Positions 33,470 through 42,994 are shown, numbered from the stretch's first letter. The stretch: DNA of 64,000 nt from JAAXHF01 sp965242605 (GCA_965242605.1 CBDESS010000004.1:248001-312000), one strand, 5' to 3'. The notes: a model not told the origin generated them from the sequence alone. Program-made: numbers and translations.

Positions 33470-34600
33470 CTACTTCCCCAGCTGATACAACCGCACGCAG
33501 TTCTCCGCCACAATAGACTGCCGGTGTTCGGTGGGTACGTTGGCAAAGTGCCGGGCCAGGAATTGGCGCGACTCCGGCCAACTGCTGTCCAGATGGGGAA
33601 AATCTGACGACCACATCATGCGCTCAACGCCGATGAACTCACGCAGCATAATCCCTGGCACATCGTCAATAAAGGTCAAATAGCAGTGCTCGTGCCAGTA
33701 CTCGCTCGGCAAACATCGACACCTGACCAGCGGGTCCTTGGCCATCGTGCGTCGATGATAGCCCCAATCGAGGCGATGCAGAAAATTGGCCGCCCACGAT
33801 ACTTCGTTCTCGGCCGAGATGACCCGCAGGCCGGGATGACGGTCAAACACCCCTTCCAGGATAAAGGTGGCAAAGGCCCGCGCCATGCGGACCGGCAGAA
33901 CGGCATAGCCAACCGCGGCGCTCTCTTCACCGGTCTCATCCCGGGTCCAGTTCACATTGGCATGACCGGAGGCGATAATGTGCAAACTGAGCGGCATACG
34001 CAACTCGGCCAGGCTTGCCCACAGCGGGTCCCACTGGGGGGCCGAATAGCGTGAGCCATCCGGCGTATCCTGGGGCAGGAGGACACCGACCATTCCCTTG
34101 TCCTTGGCCCGGCGGCACTCCTGAACCGCCCACCCAACATCAAAGGCCGGGACGACGGCAACGCCGAACAAGTCCTGGGGGTGGCTGCGACAAAAATCGC
34201 TCAGCCAGTCGTTATACGCCTGACACACCGCCTGCTGGAGCTGTTGGTCTGGAATCCCGAACGCCCGCATCGTGTAGTTTGGATACAACACCTCGGCATC
34301 GACCCCGTCCATGCGCATGTACTTGACCCGGGCGTCGGGCTGCCAGTCCTGGGCGTCAGTAGCGTAGCGTTGGTCGCCCCCGGCCGCCGCGGCATAGGCT
34401 TTGTCCCGGTCTCTGGCCACCGCCCCCATCGGACGCTTGGCCACATGGGACGGCAGGCCCTCGCACACCCAGCGGTCGCCAGAGGCGGTTGAGACGACCC
34501 GCGGGCCACGGTCTCTGTAGGCCCTGGGTAGAGAGCGCTGCCACAGGTCGGGCGGCTCAATCGCGTGTGAATCGGCCGAGATGACGCGATAGTGTTTCAT
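33470..34600 (-). CDS. Amidohydrolase 2 family protein
   Basis: This 376-residue TIM-barrel hydrolase or decarboxylase starts ISADSHAIEPPDLWQ, and has LHIIASGH near the middle and MMWSSDFPHLDSSWPES near the C-terminus, where Asp is the conserved active-site residue. Amidohydrolase-2 members include decarboxylases (ACMSD-type) and lactonases of aromatic catabolism. The AGGAG site precedes the ATG. It is followed in the same direction by the SDR-like gene and preceded by an LLM gene. Confidence 0.83.
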   Translation of the reverse strand: MKHYRVISADSHAIEPPDLWQRSLPRAYRDRGPRVVSTASGDRWVCEGLPSHVAKRPMGAVARDRDKAYAAAAGGDQRYATDAQDWQPDARVKYMRMDGVDAEVLYPNYTMRAFGIPDQQLQQAVCQAYNDWLSDFCRSHPQDLFGVAVVPAFDVGWAVQECRRAKDKGMVGVLLPQDTPDGSRYSAPQWDPLWASLAELRMPLSLHIIASGHANVNWTRDETGEESAAVGYAVLPVRMARAFATFILEGVFDRHPGLRVISAENEVSWAANFLHRLDWGYHRRTMAKDPLVRCRCLPSEYWHEHCYLTFIDDVPGIMLREFIGVERMMWSSDFPHLDSSWPESRQFLARHFANVPTEHRQSIVAENCVRLYQLGK

Positions 34601-34616
34601 GGCTGACTCCTTGTCT

Positions 34617-35528
34617 TTAGCGGAAGGCCGCAATAGTTTCCTGGAGGGCCACCATCTGATTGCCGTTTGCCGACGAGGGCACAAGAATCGGCGTCTTCAG
34701 ACCGGTGTCATACCAGGCCTCAACCCCCTCCCGCACCTCAGAGACGCTGCCGTACAGGGTCGTCTGTTGCAGCCAGCGGTCCGACAGCAGGGCCGGGATC
34801 GTGTCGGGCTGCTTGTTGGCGACCGCCCGCTGGATATCCCGCATCTCTTCCTCAAAGCCGGCCTCAATCCAGTACTGCTGATAGTTGGGCAGGGTCACAT
34901 AGGAGCTGAGTATACGTCGCAGGACCTTGGCGGCCGCGGCCTTGTCGTCGGCAATCACGGTCGGGATCATATTGCCGACAAAGAAGGTGTCATCCTGCAT
35001 CTTGTCAGACGGTAGAACACTGAGCGAGGTCGGCATATGCGAGCGGGCGGCGTTGGCCCACACCGCGCCCTGCGACACCTCGGCCGACAGTTTGGCCATG
35101 GCCTTGCGCAGGGTGGCCAGGATAATCGGCGGCAGGCTATCGTTTTTCGGGAGTCCGACCCGCATATCTTGGATGAAGCGACGCACATCGGCCAGCGGTT
35201 TGCCGACCTGGAGATTCAGGCGTGTATGGACCGGGCCGTGACTCACCCCAATGCCGAACCGGAAGCGGCCGCCCGAGATTTCGTGGAGAAAGGATGCGGT
35301 CTGGGCGTAATCGTAGGGGTGACGGGTATACAGGTTGGCAATGCTCGTCCCAAACGGGATTTCGTTGGTGACCAGGGCCAAGGCTTCGCACAGGGCAAGG
35401 CCATCGCCTACACTCTGGCAGTAGATGCCGCTAAAGCCTTCGCGTTCAAGCTGGCGGGCGACTTCCAGGGTTGCTTTGCGTCGTCCGGCAACCGCGACTA
35501 AGGCAACGGCGGGTTTGGGGTGTGGCAT
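34617..35528 (-). CDS. LLM-class F420/FMN-dependent oxidoreductase
   Basis: This 303-residue luciferase-like TIM-barrel protein has TNEIPFGTSIANLYTRHPY (about 57-75), SGGRFRFGIGVSHGP (about 84-98) and a long C-terminal helix pair. The pattern fits F420-dependent oxidoreductases of the LLM class. It would catalyse hydride transfer or monooxygenation of an unknown substrate. AGGAGG precedes the ATG. It is divergent from the hydratase gene at 35618. Confidence 0.84.
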   Translation of the reverse strand: MPHPKPAVALVAVAGRRKATLEVARQLEREGFSGIYCQSVGDGLALCEALALVTNEIPFGTSIANLYTRHPYDYAQTASFLHEISGGRFRFGIGVSHGPVHTRLNLQVGKPLADVRRFIQDMRVGLPKNDSLPPIILATLRKAMAKLSAEVSQGAVWANAARSHMPTSLSVLPSDKMQDDTFFVGNMIPTVIADDKAAAAKVLRRILSSYVTLPNYQQYWIEAGFEEEMRDIQRAVANKQPDTIPALLSDRWLQQTTLYGSVSEVREGVEAWYDTGLKTPILVPSSANGNQMVALQETIAAFR

Positions 35529-35617
35529 GACAATCCTCCTCGTTCGTAGACATGGTGCGGATTGTAGCCGGAGTTGGCCGAATTTGCTACGAGAGGGTAG
35601 CTGACAAGGAGGAGACT

Positions 35618-36439
35618 ATGAGCAGGTGGACGACCGAAACGACCGACGGCGTTGTGCTGGCCCGCTATGACAACCCGCCGATGAATTATTTCTGCGCCGA
35701 GGGGGCGCAAGAGCTGAGCCAACTCATTGAAACCTGGCGCGACCCGTCCTACCGGGCCGTCGTTCTGGGTGGCGCACTGCCGGGCAGGTTCATCACCCAC
35801 TACAGCGTGGAAGAACTCGTTGAGCTGGCCCGCGACCGGGAAAAGATGCGGGCGCTGGGCACCGCGCTGACCACCGGCTATCACGCCATGTTGCTGCGTC
35901 TGCAAAACCTGCCCAAGCCGGTCATTGTGGCCATGAACGGCGACACGATGGGCGGCGGATTTGAGCTGAGCCTGGCCGGCGATATCCGTATCGGCCAGCG
36001 TGGCGACTATCGCTTCGGGCTGCCGGAGGTGAAACTCGGTATTCTGCCGGGCGGCAGCGGGACCCAGCGGCTGGCCCGTTTGATCGGTCCTGGCCGGGCG
36101 GTCGAGTTTGTGCTGCGATCCCGGGTAGTCCGCCCCGAAGAAGCCCTGGCGCTCGGTCTGGTGCATGAGCTGGCCGATGACGCCCTGGCGCGGGCGCAAG
36201 AGATTGGCCGGGAGATTGCCAACTTCCCGCCGCTGGCCGTCGCCCGGGCCAAACACGCCGTGTATGCCGGGAGTGACACCCACCTGGGTGCCGGCCTGTA
36301 TATTGAAAGCGCCGATTTTCTGGAGACCATGCTGTCAGACGATGGGCTGCTGGCCATGCAAACCTATATTGACCTGCCGTATGACAAACGCCGCGACTGG
36401 CTTGAGCGGCCGAACAATCCCGGCTATACGGGCCGCTAG
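35618..36439 (+). CDS. Enoyl-CoA hydratase/isomerase family protein, third copy
   Basis: This 273-residue crotonase-fold protein has YDNPPMNYF, VAMNGDTMGGGFELSLAGDIRI (oxyanion hole) and FGLPEVKLGILPGGSGTQRLARL with the catalytic-type Glu. The N-terminal half diverges (GALPGRFITHYSVEEL instead of FCAG-D). It ends at 36439, 19 bases before the converging LRR gene. The ATG is preceded by AAGGAGG. Confidence 0.84.
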   Translation: MSRWTTETTDGVVLARYDNPPMNYFCAEGAQELSQLIETWRDPSYRAVVLGGALPGRFITHYSVEELVELARDREKMRALGTALTTGYHAMLLRLQNLPKPVIVAMNGDTMGGGFELSLAGDIRIGQRGDYRFGLPEVKLGILPGGSGTQRLARLIGPGRAVEFVLRSRVVRPEEALALGLVHELADDALARAQEIGREIANFPPLAVARAKHAVYAGSDTHLGAGLYIESADFLETMLSDDGLLAMQTYIDLPYDKRRDWLERPNNPGYTGR

Positions 36440-36458
36440 GTGCCGCGATGGAGGGCGA

Positions 36459-36992
36459 TCAGCTCCACGGCTGGCGTATCTCGCAGCCGCTGAGGGACTT
36501 TTGGAGCTGGTTGATACCGCCCTTGCTGACCAGGGTACTGCGCAGATTCAGGACCCGGAGTCCGCTCAAGCCCTGAAGGAGGGGCAGACCGGCGTCGCTG
36601 ATGCGGGTGTCGTAGAGCCATAGCACGCGCAGTCCGGTCAGATGCCTGATGGATTCAAGCCCGGCGTTTGCCACGCGGGTGCCGGACAACTGGAGGTATT
36701 GGAGCGCGTTGGACGATAAGGCGGCCAAGGGCGATAGATCGGTGGACGCCGGGGGGGTGACGTTGAGACGCAACTCCTTTCCAGGTGAGATCTCAATTTG
36801 CCCCTGGGCCCGCCCGGACTTCTCCCAAAAGGAGTACAGCTCGGGCTCAAAGACCTTACGGACGAACAATTCCCCCATTGAACGATCGGGTGGAAAGACG
36901 ACCGTCCGGGCCGACAGCGGCGCGGGATGCTCCGACTCATCGCGCATGAATGGCAGCAGCGGGTCGTCGAGATGTTTGAGTTTTCTCTTCAT
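36459..36992 (-). CDS. Small leucine-rich-repeat protein
   Basis: This 177-residue protein has no signal peptide. The N-terminal 85 residues are unassigned. From about residue 90 there are three LRR-like units of about 24 residues (LQYLQLSGTRVANAGL, LRVLWLYDTRISDAGL, LRVLNLRSTLVSKGGI), in the bacterial LRR style. Such short proteins usually bind other proteins. The start ATG 36992 lacks a clear ribosome site. It converges on the hydratase. Confidence 0.68.
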   Translation of the reverse strand: MKRKLKHLDDPLLPFMRDESEHPAPLSARTVVFPPDRSMGELFVRKVFEPELYSFWEKSGRAQGQIEISPGKELRLNVTPPASTDLSPLAALSSNALQYLQLSGTRVANAGLESIRHLTGLRVLWLYDTRISDAGLPLLQGLSGLRVLNLRSTLVSKGGINQLQKSLSGCEIRQPWS

Positions 36993-37081
36993 CAGTGGTG
37001 TCAAAGGGACGGGGGACACGCGGATTTTTCGCGTGCCGTAGACCCGTTGCTTAGGGCCGGCGACACCGGCCCCAGACGCGC

Positions 37082-38710
37082 CTAGATCGCCCGATAGGCG
37101 GCAAACGACTGCGTTGACGAGCGGGCTTTTGGATCGACAACGATGTTGACCACGGCCGGTTTTCCCGAGGCAGCCGCCCGCTCCAGGGCGGGCCGGATGT
37201 CCTCGGGTTTTTCGACGAACTCGCCGTGCGCGCCAAACACCTTGGCCATCTCATCGTAGCGGCTGAACCCCAGGTCACGCCCGGCGTTCATCACCCCTTG
37301 ACCGGCCCAGCCGCCGTTGTTGCTGATCACAATCAGGGCCGGGATGTTGTGCCGCACCATGGTGTCGATCTCCATCCCGTTCATGCCAAACGAACCGTCG
37401 CCGCTGAGCACGATGACCTGGGTGCCCGGCTTGGCCACCTTGGCCCCCAGACCAAAGGCGGCGGCCACCCCCATGCAGCCGTTCGGACCGGCGTTGACCC
37501 GGTGGCCGGGCGCGTTGGTGGGCACCGACTGGCGGGCAAAGTTCAAAATCTCGTGCCCGTCAACGACCACAATAGCGTCCCGGTCCATGAACTCCCTGAC
37601 CTCTTTACACAGCCGCAGGGGGTGCATGGGCGAGGCATCCGAGTTCATAATCTCATCGGATTTTGCCTGCGACCGCTGGTCATAGCCGCGCAGTGCCTCA
37701 GTCCAGTCGGCCGGCACCTGGATGCTGTCGGACCCGGCATTGATGAGCTGGCGCAAGACCGTTTTGGCATCACCCACAATGCCGAGTTCGACTGGTCGGT
37801 TGCGGCCGATCTCTTCGTCGGCAATATCAATCTGGATGAATTGGACATCTTCGGCAAAACGCGGCGGCCGGCCGAACCCGATAATAAAGTTAAAGCGCGT
37901 GCCAACCACGAGCACCACATCGGCTTCCTTCCAGGCACGGTTGCGAGCACCGGGGAAACTCAGGGCGTGGTCTTCTTCAATCACTCCCCGCCCTTGGGGG
38001 GTGGTGAAAAACGGAATGCCGCTGGCGTCAACAAACTCTCTGAGTTCGTCCATGGCTTCCGACCAGAATACCCCGGTCCCGGTCAGGACCAGCGGCCGCC
38101 GGGCGTCTTTGAGCAGGCGAATGGCTTGGCTGACCTGAGCCGGGTCAGCCGCAATACGGGGAATCGCGTGCGGCCGCTTGATAAACGGGGCTTCCCCTTC
38201 GTCAACCTCGCGGTACAGCACATCGCCCGGCAGGTCGAGATACACCGGCCCCGGCTGGCCGCTCGTCGCCACCCGAAAGGCCTTGTTGACCAGCTCGGGG
38301 ATACGCCGGGCGTCTTTCACTCGCTCGGCCCATTTGGTGATCGGCTTAAACATGCCGACCTGATCCATCTCCTGGAAGGCCCCCATCCCGTCCTGCGAAA
38401 TCGCGCTCGCTCCTCCCAGGGCAACGACCGGAACGGCGTCCAGATAGGCATTCCCGACCCCGGTAATCAGGTTGGTCACACCCGGCCCCGAGGCGGCAAA
38501 ACACACCCCCGGCTTGCCAGTCACCCGGCTGTAGGCGTGAGCGGCCATTGCCGCCGCCTGCTCATGGCGCACGTCTACCGAGCGAAAGCCGATCTCGATA
38601 CATTTGGTCGCCACGTCAACCATCGGCCCGCCGGTCAGATAAAAAACCGTCTCGACCCCTTCGTCTTTGAGTGATCGTACCACCAGAGAATTGCCGTCAA
38701 CCTTGGCCAT
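37082..38710 (-). CDS. Thiamine diphosphate-dependent enzyme, acetolactate synthase-like
   Basis: This 542-residue ThDP enzyme of the POX/AHAS group has the N-terminal Pyr domain with the ThDP-activating Glu in RHEQAAAMAAHAYSR (about residue 49). The central domain binds FAD/ADP-like ligand, and the C-terminal PP domain has GDGSFGMNGMEIDT plus NNGGWAGQG. The chemistry could be acetolactate, oxalyl-CoA or sulfopyruvate type; the substrate is not resolved. The gene is followed by an LRR gene and preceded by an acyl-CoA dehydrogenase gene in the same direction. Confidence 0.86.
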   Translation of the reverse strand: MAKVDGNSLVVRSLKDEGVETVFYLTGGPMVDVATKCIEIGFRSVDVRHEQAAAMAAHAYSRVTGKPGVCFAASGPGVTNLITGVGNAYLDAVPVVALGGASAISQDGMGAFQEMDQVGMFKPITKWAERVKDARRIPELVNKAFRVATSGQPGPVYLDLPGDVLYREVDEGEAPFIKRPHAIPRIAADPAQVSQAIRLLKDARRPLVLTGTGVFWSEAMDELREFVDASGIPFFTTPQGRGVIEEDHALSFPGARNRAWKEADVVLVVGTRFNFIIGFGRPPRFAEDVQFIQIDIADEEIGRNRPVELGIVGDAKTVLRQLINAGSDSIQVPADWTEALRGYDQRSQAKSDEIMNSDASPMHPLRLCKEVREFMDRDAIVVVDGHEILNFARQSVPTNAPGHRVNAGPNGCMGVAAAFGLGAKVAKPGTQVIVLSGDGSFGMNGMEIDTMVRHNIPALIVISNNGGWAGQGVMNAGRDLGFSRYDEMAKVFGAHGEFVEKPEDIRPALERAAASGKPAVVNIVVDPKARSSTQSFAAYRAI

Positions 38711-38790
38711 ATCGCTTCCCTCCTCTCGGTTCGGTCGGGCGCATATGTGTCATACCCGCCCCCAGAATACCAGACACAGATTGCAGGCTG

Positions 38791-39930
38791 TCACAGATTC
38801 AGCTCTTGGGCTACCACTTCGCGGTGCATCGGCGCACTGCCAAAAGCCGCCTCAGAGGCCAGCCCGCGGCGATAAAACAGGTGCATGTCGTGCTCCCAGG
38901 TAAAACCGATGCCGCCATGCACCTGAATGGCCTCGCTCGTCACGGTTTTGCACATGTCGCTGCAATACGCCTTGGCCATAGGGACCGCCTGGCGGGCTTC
39001 GGGCACATTCTCATCAACCGTCCAGGCCGCGTAATAGGTCAGCGAACGGGCGTTCTCGACCTGGACCATCATATCTACGCATTTATGCTTGACGGCCTGA
39101 AAACTGCCGATCGGCTTCCCAAACTGCACCCGCTCTTTGGCGTAGGCTACCGCCATATCGAGCGCCTGTTGGCCGGTACCGACCATCTCGGCACATAAAC
39201 CGGCCGTGGCTTGATCGAGCGTGCGCTGAACAATCGGCCAGCCCGCGCCCACTTTTCCCAAGACCTGGGCACCAGACACGGCCACATCCTGGAACGCCAC
39301 ATGGCACTGACGGCGGGTCATATCGACCGTCTTGAGTTGGGTAATCGTCACCCCGGGGGCTTTGGTATCGACCACAAACACACTGATGCCGTCCTCGGCC
39401 GCACTGCCCTGTCCGGTCCGCGCCACCACAACAAGCCGATCCGCCACATGCGCGTCGGGCACAAAGAGTTTCTCCCCCGATAGCACAAAATCCTCGCCTT
39501 TGGGCGTTGCCGCCAAGGACACTCCAGCTGCGTCATAGCGACCGCTCTTTTCCGCCAGGGCCAGGCTCAGGGTGGTATCACCGGCCGCCACCCCGGGCAG
39601 GATAGTGCGCTTCTGCGCGTCCGAGCCTCCGGCGATAATGGCCGGCGTTCCCAACAGCGCGGTGGCAAAAAACGGCCCAGGCAAGAGCGAGCGACCCATC
39701 TCCTCCAGGAGCACCACCATATCCAGAAAGCTGCCCCCCACCCCGCCGTGGTCCTCGGCAATCAGAATAGCCGGCCAACCCTGCTCGGCCACCTTCTTCC
39801 ACATCTCGGTGGCGTGGGCGCTGTCGTCCTCCATCATCTTACGGACGAAACTTGTCGGGCACTCGTTATCGAGAAACCGGCGGGTTGCGTCGCGCAGCAT
39901 CTCCTGTTCTTCACTAAAACCGAAATTCAT
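38791..39930 (-). CDS. Acyl-CoA dehydrogenase family protein, second copy
   Basis: This 379-residue flavoprotein starts MNFGFSEEQEMLRDATRRFLD, the usual family opening. HGGVGGSFLDMVVLLEEMGRSL is in the N-domain; the C-terminal helices contain RVQFGKPIGSFQAVKH and IQVHGGIGFTWEHDMHLFYRR. This subtype resembles steroid and long-chain dehydrogenases (FadE-like) that often work as heterotetramers with another FadE. The first copy (23400-24554) is 14 kb away. AGGAGG precedes the ATG. Confidence 0.87.
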   Translation of the reverse strand: MNFGFSEEQEMLRDATRRFLDNECPTSFVRKMMEDDSAHATEMWKKVAEQGWPAILIAEDHGGVGGSFLDMVVLLEEMGRSLLPGPFFATALLGTPAIIAGGSDAQKRTILPGVAAGDTTLSLALAEKSGRYDAAGVSLAATPKGEDFVLSGEKLFVPDAHVADRLVVVARTGQGSAAEDGISVFVVDTKAPGVTITQLKTVDMTRRQCHVAFQDVAVSGAQVLGKVGAGWPIVQRTLDQATAGLCAEMVGTGQQALDMAVAYAKERVQFGKPIGSFQAVKHKCVDMMVQVENARSLTYYAAWTVDENVPEARQAVPMAKAYCSDMCKTVTSEAIQVHGGIGFTWEHDMHLFYRRGLASEAAFGSAPMHREVVAQELNL

Positions 39931-40141
39931 AGTTCCTCCTGATGCGGAAAAACGGCCCCCTGCGGCCCAGCTCACGCCCTGAACCGCCCCGCCGGGTGTC
40001 GGCTCACTTACTGTCGGAGGCGTCGGCACTGCCTGACGTTCCTCCACTTTCCTCCTGCGGGCGAAAAAGCCTCAACCGGATACGGGCGGAAAGTACTGGC
40101 TTTTTTGTGGGTCGGCACACAGGGCAGCCTCCGGACGGGGA

Positions 40142-40169
40142 GAGCGGGAGGGGCACGGCTCTCCCGCTC
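40142..40169 (-). terminator. Possible terminator hairpin after the repeat protein gene
   Basis: GAGCGGGAG (40142-40150) pairs with CTCCCGCTC (40161-40169) around a 10-base loop, giving a perfect 9-bp GC-rich stem. It starts 18 bases after the stop of the minus-strand repeat gene. It has no clear U-tract, so factor-independent termination is unproven. Confidence 0.4.
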
Positions 40170-40187
40170 AGGGAGACCCCAGCAGGG

Positions 40188-41864
40188 CTAGAGGTCGCTG
40201 CTGGCCGTCTCGTTCTTGCCCCCGCTGATGCTGCTCCGCTTCCCGATCGCCGTGTTCCGCCGGCCCCCGCTCACGCTCGCATGGTTCCCCCGTGCTTCGT
40301 TGTCCTGGCCCCCGCTCACGCTCGCATAATCCCCTCTCGCTTCATTGTCCTGGCCCCCGCTCACGCTCGCATAATCCCCTCTCGCTTCGTTGTCTCGGCC
40401 CCCGCTCACGCTTGAGTACTCCCCTCTCGCTTCGTTGTCTCGGCCCCCAACCACGCTCGAGTACTCCTCGCTCGCCTCGTTGTCTCGGCCCCCAACCACG
40501 CTCGAGTACTCCTCGCTCGCCTCGTTGTCTTTGCCCCCAACCACGCTCGTGTACTCCCCGCTGATGATGTTCCCTAAGCCTGCCACTACCCCGCTGTGAC
40601 TCGAGTATTCGTGCTCGGGGCCAATCACCAGGTTGTGCGAACCGCTGCGATCATTAGTCCCCGTGGTCCGGGGGGCGGCCGAGACGGTGATGTCGCCATC
40701 TTCGTTGTAGCCGACGATCAGGTTGCCGAGCCCGTTGGTGGTCGTGGTCCGCTCGGTGCTATCCCCGTTGCGGACATGGACGTTGCAGCCCTCAAAGACC
40801 ACATCATCTGTGGTCTGACCGGTCACGGCTTCGGTGGTCAGACAGTCTGGCCAGAGGTGACGGAAGTCGGCCACGCCTGCCACGGTCACGCCGCTGCCGC
40901 CGAACACGCTGGCCTTACTGCCTGTGGCCCTGTTCCCCCAGCCGCCGAACACGCTGGCCGTATGGTGAGTGGCTTCGTTCTCAAAGCCCCCGCTCACGTT
41001 GGACCCCGGACCGCTGGCCGTGTTGCGATTGCCGCCGCTCACACTGGAGTTATCGCCGCTGGCCGTGTTGCCATGGCCCCCGCCCACGCTGCTTTTCAAC
41101 CCTGAGGTCAGGTTGCGCGAGCCGCCACTCACGGTGGAGTTTTCGCCACCGGCCGTGTTCGCCCAGCCGCCGAGCACGCTGGAGTGAGTGCCGCTGGCCG
41201 TGTTGCCTATGCCGGCAAGTACGGCGCTAAACTCCCCTGAGGCCCGGTTGATGTTGCCACCGATCACGGCAGAGTCTCGGCCACTGGCCGTGTTCGCACC
41301 GCCGCCGAGCACAGCAGAGCCTGGGCCACTGGCCGTGTTCCCACCGCCGCCGAGCACGGCAGAGCCTGGGCCACTGGCCGTGTTCCCACCGCCGCCGAGC
41401 ACGCTGGTCCCATGGCCGGAGATAACGTTATCATACCCCGCCACCAGCCCCTCAGAACTGGGGTACTGATGCTTCCTCCCAATCACCAGGTTGTGCGAAC
41501 CGCCCCGGTTCGTTGTATCCGTACCGTTCGCCTCGTTGTAGCCGATAATCAGGTTGCCCAGCCCCAGCGGCTCGGAGACCCACTCGTTGTTGACGGTCCG
41601 CCCTTTATTGGTCACGCCCGACCCGCTGCGGATGTGGACATTGGCCCCGGTGAACACCACATGCGGGCCTTTGAGGCCGTGGTAGGTGCTCGTGGCAGCA
41701 TTCTCGATGACCTGAATGTAGCGGGTCAGCCTGGCCACGGTGGCCTCTAAGGTCTGGACCCGGCTCTCCAGGGTGGGCGGCGTGGAGGTAGAGGTCTGGC
41801 CCCAACTCAGACTGGTTCCGAACAAGAGAGCGAACAGGCACACGATCAGGACGGTACGGCGCAT
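40188..41864 (-). CDS. Secreted repeat protein with 15-residue SVxGGxxNxA units
   Basis: This 558-residue exported protein has a signal peptide (residues 1-23, ending SLSWGQ), a short coiled-coil-like segment (LESRVQTLEATVARLTRYIQ) and a repeat domain. Units of about 15 residues, like SAVLGGGGNTASGPG and SVVGGRDNEASEEYS, repeat at least 20 times in two blocks. Each block is introduced by a module with NLI(I/V)GYNE and SHNLVIG. The unit length and Gly/Asn/Ser/Ala pattern fit a left-handed beta-roll or YadA-head-like adhesin fold. No membrane anchor is visible at the C-terminus. It starts at ATG 41864 behind AAAGGAG. Confidence 0.82.
   Translation of the reverse strand: MRRTVLIVCLFALLFGTSLSWGQTSTSTPPTLESRVQTLEATVARLTRYIQVIENAATSTYHGLKGPHVVFTGANVHIRSGSGVTNKGRTVNNEWVSEPLGLGNLIIGYNEANGTDTTNRGGSHNLVIGRKHQYPSSEGLVAGYDNVISGHGTSVLGGGGNTASGPGSAVLGGGGNTASGPGSAVLGGGANTASGRDSAVIGGNINRASGEFSAVLAGIGNTASGTHSSVLGGWANTAGGENSTVSGGSRNLTSGLKSSVGGGHGNTASGDNSSVSGGNRNTASGPGSNVSGGFENEATHHTASVFGGWGNRATGSKASVFGGSGVTVAGVADFRHLWPDCLTTEAVTGQTTDDVVFEGCNVHVRNGDSTERTTTTNGLGNLIVGYNEDGDITVSAAPRTTGTNDRSGSHNLVIGPEHEYSSHSGVVAGLGNIISGEYTSVVGGKDNEASEEYSSVVGGRDNEASEEYSSVVGGRDNEARGEYSSVSGGRDNEARGDYASVSGGQDNEARGDYASVSGGQDNEARGNHASVSGGRRNTAIGKRSSISGGKNETASSDL
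40250..40560. repeat. 45-base tandem DNA repeats in the repeat protein gene (C-terminal block)
   Basis: Units of 45 bases encoding the 15-residue unit repeat about seven times, with nearly identical DNA. The segment with CGGCCCCCAACCACGCTCGA appears twice at one-unit spacing within 40432-40524. The near-identity of DNA indicates recent unit gain by slippage or recombination. Confidence 0.8.
41020..41410. repeat. 45-base tandem DNA repeats in the repeat protein gene (N-terminal block)
   Basis: A second, longer block of 45-base units, best seen at 41281-41400, where GGGCCACTGGCCGTGTTC recurs every 45 bases. The upstream units are more diverged. It codes for the first repeat block of the protein. 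Confidence 0.78.
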
Positions 41865-42064
41865 AACGGCACTCCTTTCGTCCCCACAGGGACGGGCGAG
41901 ACGAGAATGAGGCGCATTCGTACCTTTCTTCCTGGCAGGCTGTCAAGGCTATACCGGGCCAGGGAAATGCGCGCTGAGGGCCGGGGCCCTGTCTGCACCT
42001 TTGCCCCTTGAATTTTGCCTTGTCTCAGATACCCTCAGACCCATCCCCGCACAGGAGGACAGGC

Positions 42065-42394
42065 ATGAGCGAAAGTTTCTACCCCAAAAACGGCATGGGC
42101 GGCCTGCGCAAGCTGCGCAACGCCCGCCCCGAACTGTTCAAAGCCTTTGTTGAGTTCGACACCAAGGTGTTTGAGGACGGCGCGCTGAGTGTCAAAACAA
42201 AAGAGTTGATCGCCGTGGCAACCGCCCATGTAACCCAGTGCCCGTACTGTATCGACGTCCACACCAAACGGGCCGAAAAAGCCGGCGCGTCACAGGAAGA
42301 AATTGCCGAGGCGATTTTTGTGACTATGGCTCTGCGCGCAGGAGGGGCCTTTGCCCATAGCACGGTGGCGTTCAGTGCGCTGGAACACGAATAA
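42065..42394 (+). CDS. Carboxymuconolactone decarboxylase/AhpD-like protein
   Basis: This 109-residue all-helical protein has the AhpD-type motif CPYCIDVHTKRA (Cys60, Cys63, His67), preceded by the acidic ELIAVATAHV. AhpD-like proteins are small thiol-disulfide or peroxidase components; CMD-fold relatives have other roles. It starts at ATG 42065 behind CACAGGAGG. It is a single gene between the secreted repeat gene and the FtsB-like gene. Confidence 0.85.
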   Translation: MSESFYPKNGMGGLRKLRNARPELFKAFVEFDTKVFEDGALSVKTKELIAVATAHVTQCPYCIDVHTKRAEKAGASQEEIAEAIFVTMALRAGGAFAHSTVAFSALEHE

Positions 42395-42586
42395 TCCCTG
42401 GTCGCCCAGCCGCACCGGGTGACGCTGAGCCCCTGGACTGCGGGGCACCGCCTGGACACAACCTGGCCCTGTCCTCCCCTTCCCCGGTCCGCTTATGGGC
42501 CGCTCAGGCACCGCACCATTTTCCCGCTGGATGTCGCATCGCTGGCCGAGAGGCACGCACGGCACGGGTGAATAATGATGCCCACC

Positions 42587-42994
42587 TCAGCGGAAGAGAT
42601 CAGCATGCGCCCTGTCGCCGACCGACAGCGGCACATTGGCCGGGAAACGGCTCAGACACACCCGGTGCCACTCGGCCGCGGCATCGCCGGTCGGCGCGTC
42701 AAAGCGGTAGACCACCTCGCCCGGCCGCACAAAACCGAGTTCTTCACGGACGATTTTTTCCAGAAACACAGCGTCGGCTTCCAGCCGCCCGATACAGTCC
42801 CGCAGCGCCTCATTTTCACGCAAAAGTGCAAACGCACCGGCCTCAAGAGCTTCCCGCTCCCGCGTTAAGCCGCTCAGATGCATCAGCCCCCGCCCGTCAA
42901 ACACGGTGGAGAGGCCGAGCACAACGTACAGACCCAGGATCGCCGACAGCCGCAATGTCCGCAGGAACAAGAGAAAACGATGCACAGAGCGCAT
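42587..42994 (-). CDS. ftsB: Septum formation initiator family protein (FtsB/DivIC-like)
   Basis: This 135-residue single-pass protein has one helix (residues 12-31), then a coiled coil (LTREREALEAGAFALLRENEALRDCIGRLEAD) ending in FLEKIVREELGFVRPGEVVYRF, the conserved FtsB/DivIC C-terminal segment. It would be a divisome linker at midcell. It lies next to eno, divergently transcribed, which is a frequent ftsB location. A C-terminal 40-residue extension is present. Confidence 0.85.
   Translation of the reverse strand: MRSVHRFLLFLRTLRLSAILGLYVVLGLSTVFDGRGLMHLSGLTREREALEAGAFALLRENEALRDCIGRLEADAVFLEKIVREELGFVRPGEVVYRFDAPTGDAAAEWHRVCLSRFPANVPLSVGDRAHADLFR

Noticed and set aside
37226..38674. 482-codon plus-strand frame opposite the TPP enzyme
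   Set aside because: No recognisable domains; the minus strand encodes a complete ThDP enzyme.
40250..41410. Regular 45-base repeats, considered as a CRISPR array
   Set aside because: No spacers exist; units are contiguous and encode in-frame 15-residue protein repeats within one gene.
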